A stretch of 47,524 nucleotides of DNA from Planctomycetaceae bacterium. Lineage in GTDB: Bacteria > Planctomycetota > Planctomycetia > Pirellulales > Thermoguttaceae. The notes beneath the pieces are model-generated. The model made no database searches. It was not told where the DNA came from and worked only from the letters and a program-made list of their open reading frames with translations. The first letter of the stretch is position 1. Each line of letters opens with the position of its first letter. The translations under genes were made by a program, and so were the position numbers. Below are positions 17,216 to 24,176 of the stretch, in pieces. Location of the stretch: contig WRKP01000017.1 in assembly GCA_009778035.1 (NCBI GenBank), positions 1-47,524 on the forward strand, written 5' to 3'.

Positions 17216-18010
17216 ATGGAATGGAAACTACGCAGTAAAACCCTATCGTTGGACATTCCCCGCTGGATGGGCATCGTCAATATCACGCCGGACAGTTTCT
17301 CCGACGGCGGCTTATTCCTCAATCCGTCATCGGCCGTCGAACACGCTCTGCGGCTCATTCAAGACGGTGCCGATATTATCGACCTTGGCGGCGAAAGCAC
17401 GCGGCCCGGCTCCGAACATATTTCCGCCAAGGAAGAATTGCACCGCATCCTGCCCGTCCTGCGAGAACTGCGAAAACGCCAGCCGGATATTCCGATTTCC
17501 GTCGACACGACCAAGGCATCCGTTGCCCGGGAAGTCCTTGCCGCCGGTGCGGATTTGATCAATGATGTTTCCGGCTTGGCCGATCCCGAAATGCTTGCCG
17601 TCCTGCGAGAAACCGAAGCGGGATACTGCCTGATGCACACGCAGGGTGTCCCTAAAACGATGCAGGATAATCCGCAGTATCACGATGTCGTTGCCGAAGT
17701 CTTTGCGTTTTTGGAGCAAAAACGCTCTTTGCTGCTTGATTCAGGAATTGCGTCGGAGTCGATCGCGGTCGATCCTGGTTTGGGATTCGGCAAGTTGTTG
17801 GAGCATAATTGGCAGTTGGTAGAGGGAATTGCGGCATTTCATCGTCTTGGGGCTCCGATTTTGGTGGGCCATTCTCGGAAACGTTTCATTGCGGAGCGTT
17901 TTGCGGATCGCGATGAGGGAACCCGGCGTGTCAGTCAGCAACTGCTCCGAAGCGGCGTGCATGTTTTACGGGTTCACCGAGCCCCTGAATTTACCGAGCC
18001 CGTGGCGTAG
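17216..18010 (+). CDS. folP: dihydropteroate synthase
   Basis: DHPS joins p-aminobenzoate to dihydropterin pyrophosphate in folate synthesis. The product is 264 aa, near the usual 270-280. Motifs in order: MGIVNITPDSFSDGG, DLGGESTRPG, ISVDTTKASVA, LINDVSG, DPGLGFGK, ILVGHSRKRFI, and LRVH near the end. All substrate-contact motifs are present. The last residues (RAPEFTEPVA) do not resemble the family, where RVHDV.. is usual. They are encoded by the 13-mer GAGCCCGTGGCGT, which also ends queC and recurs at 28368, so the C-terminus looks rewritten by a repeat. The start lies 22 bp after the methyltransferase gene. Confidence 0.95.
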   Translation: MEWKLRSKTLSLDIPRWMGIVNITPDSFSDGGLFLNPSSAVEHALRLIQDGADIIDLGGESTRPGSEHISAKEELHRILPVLRELRKRQPDIPISVDTTKASVAREVLAAGADLINDVSGLADPEMLAVLRETEAGYCLMHTQGVPKTMQDNPQYHDVVAEVFAFLEQKRSLLLDSGIASESIAVDPGLGFGKLLEHNWQLVEGIAAFHRLGAPILVGHSRKRFIAERFADRDEGTRRVSQQLLRSGVHVLRVHRAPEFTEPVA

Positions 18011-18018
18011 GTTGTCTG

Positions 18019-18080
18019 CCTTTTCCGAAAAACTCGCAATCCCGCTGCTCCCAGAAGCGTGAAACAGAGTTCGCACCGAG
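18019..18080. repeat. direct repeat, left copy, flanking the PIN/antitoxin pair
   Basis: This ~62-bp segment recurs at 18868-18930 at an exact offset of 850 bp. The cores share CCGAAAAACTCGCAA and AGAAGCGTGAAAC with scattered substitutions elsewhere. The two copies bracket the toxin-antitoxin pair and nothing else. The repeat lies just after the folP stop. Confidence 0.8.
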
Positions 18081-18140
18081 ACGCTGACGGCGAACCAGGA
18101 ATTTTCTACGGGGCGGCTCTCGATGGGAATTCCGGTTTGG

Positions 18141-18359
18141 TCATTTATTTCTCTCTTTTTCTCGGTCAGCCGCGAGTTTATAGACTTCCTCAATCGTCAA
18201 ATCATCCCAGAGAGTACGCTGCCACTCGGTATAATCAAAGTGTTCCCGCTTGATGAGATAAATAAAACGCTCCGTTTCCACTTCTCCCAATCCTTTTAAC
18301 AATAGGTTCATGGCATCAACTCGTAAAACATTGTCGGTTCTCATCTTGTCAATTCTCAT
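18141..18359 (-). CDS. putative antitoxin partner of the PIN toxin
   Basis: The product is 72 aa: MRIDKMRTDNVLRVDAMNLL.. followed by GEVETERFIYLIKREHFDYTEWQ and a charged helical tail. Small proteins of this kind, with an ERFI.LI.RE.FDYT core, are commonly found beside PIN-domain genes, which is my basis for calling it the antitoxin; no DNA-binding motif is obvious. The ATG overlaps the toxin's stop codon (TAATG at 18359), so it lies downstream of and coupled to the toxin, the reverse of the usual antitoxin-first order. Confidence 0.7.
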   Translation of the reverse strand: MRIDKMRTDNVLRVDAMNLLLKGLGEVETERFIYLIKREHFDYTEWQRTLWDDLTIEEVYKLAADREKERNK

Positions 18360-18799
18360 TATATTTCCTCCATTTCAAGAATGAACGTTATGGGATTAAC
18401 GATTTTAATTCCGTCAATCCGAGAGTCCTTATTTAGGAACTTTTTGTCCGTTGTGAGTAAATAATCGCATTGATGTTTTATCGCACAAGCAAGGTGGATC
18501 GCGTCTTTGTGTCTTAATCCCTGTGCCATGAATGTTTTTGCTGTTGACAAAATTTCGTCGGAAGCCGTACAGTATTCCGTGGCAATCAATCGCCAAGGTC
18601 TAATTGCCTCGCGTTTATCTTCCGAAGGATTTTCATCGTTTTCAGAGTCGAGCATGAAAGACCAGACCAGCGAATACAAGTCCTGAGTGAGATTTTTCTG
18701 AATAATCAACTTCGCTTCTGTTTCCAGTCGAATCAAATCATGTTTTTGCTCATCAAACGGCCTGTTGTAACAACAATTGTCCAGATAAATTCGCACCAT
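18359..18799 (-). CDS. PIN-domain protein, VapC-like toxin candidate
   Basis: The product is 146 aa. The N-terminus, MVRIYLDNCCYNRPFD, gives the first catalytic Asp (Asp7). The C-terminal half has HKDAIHLACAIKHQCDYLLTTDKKF, carrying the remaining PIN acidic residues. PIN domains are Mg-dependent RNases, and VapC-type members cut tRNA or rRNA. It is paired with the small gene at 18141 by a one-base overlap. The pair is bounded by direct repeats and sits between two unrelated chromosomal genes, as expected for a mobile addiction module. An inverted repeat TTCTCT..AGAGAA (18802-18807, 18829-18834) just upstream could be an operator, but this is a guess. Confidence 0.82.
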   Translation of the reverse strand: MVRIYLDNCCYNRPFDEQKHDLIRLETEAKLIIQKNLTQDLYSLVWSFMLDSENDENPSEDKREAIRPWRLIATEYCTASDEILSTAKTFMAQGLRHKDAIHLACAIKHQCDYLLTTDKKFLNKDSRIDGIKIVNPITFILEMEEI

Positions 18800-19191
18800 G
18801 GTTCTCTCATTTTATCAAATTCTTTGTCAAGAGAATACAGGGAACAGCCAAAAGCACTCTCCTTACCCCTTCTGCCGAAAAACTCGCAACCCCGCTGCTC
18901 CTAGAAGCGTGAAACGCAGTACGTACCAAGCGGAAAGTCCATAAACTATCAAAAATTCACCGTTCCCCGGGAACATATCGAAAAAGAGGCTGGATTCGCG
19001 AGCGTCGCTATTCCGAATATGCCGATTATACCGGCACGCCAGCGATTGTCCGACAAAACAGATCGGTTTCCCAAAGAATTTAGCAAAGTCCCCGGTGTAA
19101 ATATGCCGAAAACCAGGGAAAGAGGGACGGATTATTCCTGTATGGAAAGCCGGTTTGTCAGTCTAACAAATCATTTTGGGGGAGGAAACCC
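18800..19191. other. 392-bp intergenic region
   Basis: It holds the upstream region of the PIN gene, the right direct repeat (18868-18930), and a short inverted repeat GTTCCC-C-GGGAAC (18962-18974) that could bind a regulator. A plus-strand frame without stops runs from about 18914 to 19195 and could encode 58 aa from the ATG at 19019. It ends overlapping the next gene's start and includes that gene's ribosome binding site, so I think it is chance. No RNA gene was recognised. Confidence 0.5.
18868..18930. repeat. direct repeat, right copy, flanking the PIN/antitoxin pair
   Basis: This is the partner of the copy at 18019-18080. Differences are scattered substitutions, including CAG in the left copy against TAG in the right. 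The origin of the sequence is not recognised. Confidence 0.8.
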
Positions 19192-20259
19192 ATGAGATGC
19201 AGTTTTTTTAAGGTTGTTCTGCTTACAGCGTTGGCTTCAGCGGTCGTTATATCGGGCTGCCAAGGTCCCGGCTTGAACAACGGTTTTTATCAGTCCCCTT
19301 ATCGGGCACCCGGCGTCGACGGTCCCGGCCCCGGTGTGTTGGGAGCAGTCCTTCCCGACCATTATCAAAACGTTTCGCTGACCGCCCGGGATGCCATGTC
19401 GCCGGCAGGTCCGATGCACATGCCGCCGCCGTTCATTCCGACGTCGCAAATCAATTTTCTCGGCGTGGAATCACTCGTTGTGCGATACGACGCTCAAGTT
19501 CCCGGTGCGTTTGATTCCGCTCCGCTTGTCTGTCCCGCAACACACGATTTCGGGCAAGGTGCCATCTACCGCCTGAAATTGTCCAACATACCCGGCCATC
19601 CCGGCAAAGAGTTGTATCCGACTCTCGAAATAGCACCCACAGCCGCTCGAACACAGGCGTTTTTAGCCCATAATTCCGTGCCGGTTGAGTTTAATGATAA
19701 CGATTTCGACCAAGTATTTTCGGGCAATTTTGTGACCAAGGTCGTATTTTTGCCGAATCCCGAATTCCAGGGCATCGCGATGTCAGGAGCAGGCACGCTT
19801 GTGAACACGCAACTCCAGCCGGGCCTTGACCCGATTGTCGAGGCCAGCAAACGGGGAGCGATTCTTGCGGTCATTCGGATGGGAAACAAGGATTTGAGTG
19901 GTCGTCCGCAACAGCCGCCGCAATGGGCCGCGGGGCCGGGTCGCCCGCAGCAAGCCGCTGGAGGAACATTTGCTCCGAACCGGTCGAGCATTCCGCATAA
20001 TCCGATTTCGGGCGTTACAATCCCGCCTTACGGAGTTCCGATGACGAAAACGACGACAGGCATTCCCGGCCCTCCGCAGTTGCCTCACGCCATGAATTAT
20101 GGGCCGAGCCGCAATGTTGTCGTGCAAACGCAGCCAATTCCGGCTCCTCCGGCTCAGAGGACGGTTGCAGTACCGGGTCAGCCGATTGCGAATCCTTATG
20201 CACAGCCGGCTTCGTCGGGACAGCCAGATCTTCCTCCTCCGCCGCAGGCGATGAGGTAG
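19192..20259 (+). CDS. putative lipoprotein of unknown function
   Basis: The product is 355 aa. A very strong ribosome binding site, GGGGGAGG, lies about 6 nt before the ATG. Residues 1-23 are a lipoprotein signal with lipobox VISGC (Cys23). A conserved-looking domain spans about residues 85-225 (YRLKLSNIPGHPGKELYPTL.., ..NDNDFDQVFSGNFVTKVVFL), a sequence style I associate with planctomycete surface lipoproteins. The C-terminal ~130 residues are Pro/Gln-rich and low-complexity. It is probably anchored in the cell envelope; no enzymatic motif is visible. It is followed by a GC-rich hairpin. Confidence 0.72.
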   Translation: MRCSFFKVVLLTALASAVVISGCQGPGLNNGFYQSPYRAPGVDGPGPGVLGAVLPDHYQNVSLTARDAMSPAGPMHMPPPFIPTSQINFLGVESLVVRYDAQVPGAFDSAPLVCPATHDFGQGAIYRLKLSNIPGHPGKELYPTLEIAPTAARTQAFLAHNSVPVEFNDNDFDQVFSGNFVTKVVFLPNPEFQGIAMSGAGTLVNTQLQPGLDPIVEASKRGAILAVIRMGNKDLSGRPQQPPQWAAGPGRPQQAAGGTFAPNRSSIPHNPISGVTIPPYGVPMTKTTTGIPGPPQLPHAMNYGPSRNVVVQTQPIPAPPAQRTVAVPGQPIANPYAQPASSGQPDLPPPPQAMR

Positions 20260-20274
20260 GACGCCATACAAACA

Positions 20275-20298
20275 ACCGGGGGGCTTATGCCTCCCGGT
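20275..20298 (+). terminator. GC-rich hairpin after the lipoprotein gene
   Basis: ACCGGGGGGC and GCCTCCCGGT pair over 10 bp (one G-U) around a TTAT loop. There is no clear T-run, so it may stall transcription only weakly. It lies 15 bp after the stop and 18 bp before the next promoter. Confidence 0.5.
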
Positions 20299-20315
20299 AT
20301 TGCGATTCTTCTCTA

Positions 20316-20344
20316 TTGACGAACACACCGATTCGGCCTACAAT
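20316..20344 (+). promoter_or_regulatory. promoter for the thioredoxin-fold gene
   Basis: TTGACG (20316-20321) and TACAAT (20339-20344) are separated by 17 bp. The leader is about 32 nt with AAGGA (20371-20375) before the ATG at 20383. Confidence 0.68.
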
Positions 20345-20382
20345 GCGGGGTTGAATCCACTTCTCTTATAAGGACATCCCTT

Positions 20383-21717
20383 ATGAAAAAGACACTCCTC
20401 GCATTGGGAACCGTTGCGATTCTGCTCGTAGCATCATTCCAAGCCGAATCCCGGGCTCTCGCCACGGACTCGGAAATGTCCCTGACGGAACGCCCGGAAG
20501 AATTGCTGGCTCTGATAAACAGCAGATTTCATATGATTGATGTTCCGCAAAGGTCTGAAAAAGACGCAGTCGCGGCATACGTGAACACATTCCAGGAAAT
20601 CAAGGCCCTTGCGGAAAAAGGATTGGCAGGCAACCCAACCGGCAGCGTCCGTTCGGATCTCCTGCAACGCAAAGCCTGGGCTTACTCAAATATCGCCGAT
20701 TATGAACCGGAGATGTATCCCGAGTACGAAGCCTTCGTCAAAGAAGTCGAAGCCAATCCGAACGACAAGGAAGCCGCGATGCACATCCGGGGACGGTTTT
20801 TGGAGTTTTGCGAAGGCCGGTTTTGGAGAAATCCCTTTACCGAGGAAGAGTTTCTCGCTCATCGCCAATCGGTACTCGAATTTTTTGACAACAAGGAAGC
20901 GGAGACGTACCTTCAACTTCTCGCGGTATCCCTCGTATCTCATTCGCTCAAACTGGCTGATCAAGCGAAGGACCGCTCGCTTGCTTTGGAAACTGCCGCA
21001 ATAGTTAAAAATTTGCTGGAAAATGCAGACGATGAATTTAACCGCGGATTAGCCTACCGTGCGGAAGCAATTCTCAACAAGCACTGGGCATCCGAAGACG
21101 GCTTGACCATCACCGGTTTTTTGCCCGACGGCAAGGAGTTTGATTTCGCTTCGCTCAAAGGAAAACCTGTCTTGCTGATTCTTTGGAGTAATCGGCAGCG
21201 TCCTTTCAGCCAAGGAAAAACGGAACTCGAAATTATTCTTCCGCATATCACGGAACTGTACGAAAAGTATCGCTCCAAGGGGTTTGAAATCGTCGATATG
21301 TGCATCGACATGCAGATAAGAGGTCCCGTGGAATGCAATATCGGGATATTCACCGCTTCGGACATCGAAAGACAAGAGGCAATATACGCCCGGGGGCCCG
21401 AGGATATTGATTGGGAGAAGAAGGTTCAAACTTTTCCGTGGTCGATTCATCTTTTTCCTCAAAAGGATGTTGCGACGGAACAGCCTGTCGTGATGAGGCA
21501 GTACGATTTGTTTGGGGATCATCAATTCCTTCTTGCCCCGGATGGTAAGGTTGTCGTTTCAAGAATGGGGGGAACTTACAATGAAGAAATTGTCAAGAAA
21601 CGAGTCGCTGGCTTGACTTGGGAACCCGGCAGAATGCCGCAGCCGTGGGAGGATCGGTTTTCGACTTTGGTATTTGAAGAGGCACTGGAAAACATGTTTT
21701 CCGGCGCTTCGCTATGA
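20383..21717 (+). CDS. exported thioredoxin-fold protein without active-site cysteines
   Basis: The product is 444 aa with a signal peptide (MKKTLLALGTVAILLVASFQAES). Residues ~30-230 are helical, rich in Glu and Ala, possibly TPR-like. Residues ~237-430 resemble TlpA/AhpC-type thioredoxin domains: GLTITGFLPDGKEFDFASLKGKPVLLILW, then ..ITELYEKYRSKGFEIVDMCID, and near the end the ..FLLAPDGKVV strand. Where TlpA proteins have WCxPC, this protein reads WSNRQRPFSQGK, so the CxxC redox site is gone. The domain is more likely a binding or structural module than an oxidoreductase. Own promoter; envelope location inferred from the signal peptide. Confidence 0.78.
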   Translation: MKKTLLALGTVAILLVASFQAESRALATDSEMSLTERPEELLALINSRFHMIDVPQRSEKDAVAAYVNTFQEIKALAEKGLAGNPTGSVRSDLLQRKAWAYSNIADYEPEMYPEYEAFVKEVEANPNDKEAAMHIRGRFLEFCEGRFWRNPFTEEEFLAHRQSVLEFFDNKEAETYLQLLAVSLVSHSLKLADQAKDRSLALETAAIVKNLLENADDEFNRGLAYRAEAILNKHWASEDGLTITGFLPDGKEFDFASLKGKPVLLILWSNRQRPFSQGKTELEIILPHITELYEKYRSKGFEIVDMCIDMQIRGPVECNIGIFTASDIERQEAIYARGPEDIDWEKKVQTFPWSIHLFPQKDVATEQPVVMRQYDLFGDHQFLLAPDGKVVVSRMGGTYNEEIVKKRVAGLTWEPGRMPQPWEDRFSTLVFEEALENMFSGASL

Positions 21718-21936
21718 AAGCGGCGAAGTCCGGGGACTGCGATGCATCTCCGGCTCCTGGCGCGTTGTTTTGCTAAACAATTTGCAGACAACCCTGTAAA
21801 AATGGGAAAACTTTGACGATTTTTCTGAATATAACGGTCAGGCAAGCCGATTATAGGACTGACGGGATTCTACCGCTCGCCGGTAAAACCCCAAAAAACG
21901 ACCAGAAAAGCCTGCATCAAGGAGCATCGAGTCGAT

Positions 21937-24096
21937 ATGTCAATGCTATTCCCCCTAAAATTGTCCACTCAAAAGTCCATTGCAACATTTGCCGCCGTCA
22001 TCGCTCTGGCCCTGACCACCGCACTGACCGGATGCTCCTGCACAAAGTCAAAAGACGGACTCATCTTCCGTAGCAACTGGACATTCGAATACAATCGGCC
22101 CGACAAATGCGAGTGTTCCGACGATGCCGAAGGTTGCGATACGCCCGGATGCAAACAAAAAAAACTCTTCAGTTGCCTCGCTAAAGACCGAGACGGAAAA
22201 TCTACAACTCGACGGTACTGCGGCACTCTGCCCGGCTGCTCCAGCAAAACACCCTGCTATCGAACTCTCGGCTGCGGCATGCTCATCGAATCCGGCGAGC
22301 AAACCATCATAAATGTCGCCCAGGGAGAAGGACTACGCGTCTGCGCGATGACGCCATTTTGCTTTCCCCAAAAACCCTGCGGCCTCATGCCAAACTGCGG
22401 CAAGCCGATGGACGGAAATGCCGGTATAGGCAGCGTCAATCTCAATTCCCATCTCAATTCCCATCTCAATGGCCAACTCAATACCCAAACGCTTGCCCTG
22501 GGTGGAATGCCGGCCGCGATTCGCTCCATGAATACCGCCGGAAATATGCCGAATCCGCAGGTCGGGGCGGTTCCGGGAACACTCGTCAGCCGAGGAATCG
22601 TGCCCGGTGCATCGGCCATCATCTCCGGCGGTATGGTTGCCGCAATCGGCGTCGCAACACCAGCCGGTACGATGACACCCGTCGGCGTCCGAATGCCAAA
22701 CGGAGCGGTAAATAATGCCATCGTCCTTCGGGCTTGCACGATGTCGCCGCACTGTACGGCAGCCCGGCCTTGCGGAACGACACCGCATTGCGGCGGAGCC
22801 GTCGCAATCAATCATGTGGCAAATAATGCCGTCGCCTTGGCGTCCGCCTTGCAAGCCCAGGGCGTTGCCAGCGGAGTGATGCAAGCCCACGGCGGCGGAA
22901 TGATGATGGGTAGCCCGATGCACGGTCCGATGGCTCAACAGCAAATGAATCGGCAAGCAGGCGGTGCGGTCGCAATGGGAGCGATGGCGATGCCGATGGG
23001 CCAGCAACCGATGAATCTGCACCAAATGAGCCCGCACCCGATGGGGCAAATGCAACAAGGCCAACTACAGCAGGGGCAACTGCAGCAGGGCCAAGGCCAA
23101 ATAAGCCAGGCCCAGATGGAAGAACTCGCCTACGCGCTCGGGCTCATTGAAATCGAGGAAGAGATTGAAATTCACGAAGAGCGACGGGCAGGCCGACCGG
23201 AAACACGGTCCCAAATGTCGGTCCCGAGGTTTCATCCGATCCCGTCGAAGCCGGTTTTTCAGCGGAGCGAAGGACTTCCGGGCACGCCGCCGAACCAGCG
23301 AACCCTTTCGCGGAACGAGCCGCAGTCGGAGGAGGAGTTCGAGGCTAAACTTGATAGGGCGTATCTTCAGGGCGTGTCGGCGGCGATGGATGAGGTCGAG
23401 CGCAAAATGGATGCGAAGCGTCAGGCGGCGGCTCTGGCGCAGTTGCAGGAAAAAATTTTGCAGCAAGCGGAGAACCTACAGCAACAGTTAGACGAGCAGG
23501 AGCAAATGCAGATGTTGGCGTTGCAGCAAATGCAGTATGAACAGCAGATTCGGCAACAGCAACAGCAGATTCAAGCACAACGACAACTTCAAGTGCAGGA
23601 ACAGCAGCGTGCGGTTGCGTTGGCCGAAATGAATGCAAAAGAGCAGTCGGCCAAGGCGGCGGCAGTGGTTCAACAGCCTCCGCGTCTTCCTGCAAAACAG
23701 CCTGTGGTTGCTCAACAGGGCCAGGGGGCTCAACTTGACCCGCTTCAATTAGCAGGCAATTTGAAGACCTCGGTTACGAATGGGATGAATGAGGTACTTG
23801 GTCCGCTTTTAACGTCGGCCTCGCGGGAGCCGACGCCGGGTCGGGCGGCACAGCAGGCTCCGCAAGCATCGCCTCCGCAGCCGCAACGGGTGCAATCTTC
23901 GTTGACGGCCCCGTTTGCTGCATTGGCGAAATCGGAGTTTGTTACGGAATTGACGGCATCTCAACCGCGTTCTGCACCGTTACCGGAACTTCCGGGCCGT
24001 CCGCCGGTATCGCCGGTTCCCTTGGAATATGGTTTGCAGCCGGACGACGAGGATGGTTCGTACATTTTGCAAGCGGAATTCTCCGCCGAACGGTAA
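21937..24096 (+). CDS. large lipoprotein with regular cysteine repeats and a Gln-rich coiled coil
   Basis: The product is 719 aa. AAGGAG precedes the ATG by 12 nt (a second ATG at 21943 is possible). The signal ends in the lipobox LTGC (Cys33). Three segments, near residues 94, 134 and 265, share the pattern C-x5-C-x5-C-x5-CG, with a Pro two residues before the second Cys in two of them and PC at the third Cys in all three. Between them are LNSHLNSHLN-type and Ala/Gly/Met-rich stretches. Residues ~340-400 are Met/Gln-rich, ~480-590 form a charged Gln-rich coiled coil (QQQQQIQAQRQLQVQEQQ), and the C-terminus is Pro-rich. I recognise no family. The four-Cys motif could bind metal or form disulfides; this is inference. 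Confidence 0.75.
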   Translation: MSMLFPLKLSTQKSIATFAAVIALALTTALTGCSCTKSKDGLIFRSNWTFEYNRPDKCECSDDAEGCDTPGCKQKKLFSCLAKDRDGKSTTRRYCGTLPGCSSKTPCYRTLGCGMLIESGEQTIINVAQGEGLRVCAMTPFCFPQKPCGLMPNCGKPMDGNAGIGSVNLNSHLNSHLNGQLNTQTLALGGMPAAIRSMNTAGNMPNPQVGAVPGTLVSRGIVPGASAIISGGMVAAIGVATPAGTMTPVGVRMPNGAVNNAIVLRACTMSPHCTAARPCGTTPHCGGAVAINHVANNAVALASALQAQGVASGVMQAHGGGMMMGSPMHGPMAQQQMNRQAGGAVAMGAMAMPMGQQPMNLHQMSPHPMGQMQQGQLQQGQLQQGQGQISQAQMEELAYALGLIEIEEEIEIHEERRAGRPETRSQMSVPRFHPIPSKPVFQRSEGLPGTPPNQRTLSRNEPQSEEEFEAKLDRAYLQGVSAAMDEVERKMDAKRQAAALAQLQEKILQQAENLQQQLDEQEQMQMLALQQMQYEQQIRQQQQQIQAQRQLQVQEQQRAVALAEMNAKEQSAKAAAVVQQPPRLPAKQPVVAQQGQGAQLDPLQLAGNLKTSVTNGMNEVLGPLLTSASREPTPGRAAQQAPQASPPQPQRVQSSLTAPFAALAKSEFVTELTASQPRSAPLPELPGRPPVSPVPLEYGLQPDDEDGSYILQAEFSAER

Positions 24097-24159
24097 GGCT
24101 GGGCGAGTATCAATAAGCAGGCAGGGGTACTACGCCCCTCTGCGCCCCGCTCAATACGC

Positions 24160-24165
24160 TATAAT
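24160..24165 (+). promoter_or_regulatory. -10 box TATAAT close to the short secA start
   Basis: A perfect TATAAT ends 11 nt before the ATG at 24177. There is no ribosome binding site and no good -35 box at 16-18 bp. A short hairpin, GGGGTACTACGCCCC, lies at about 24124-24138. Confidence 0.35.
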
Positions 24166-24176
24166 ATATCCGAACA

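Noticed and set aside
18914-19195. Plus-strand open frame before the lipoprotein at 19192
   Set aside because: There is no good start or ribosome binding site, it overlaps the next gene's own ribosome binding site, and it begins in a direct repeat with a stop codon.
21705-21735. Hairpin spanning the stop codon of the thioredoxin-fold gene
   Set aside because: The stem is bulged and there is no T-run. It could be chance in GC-rich sequence.
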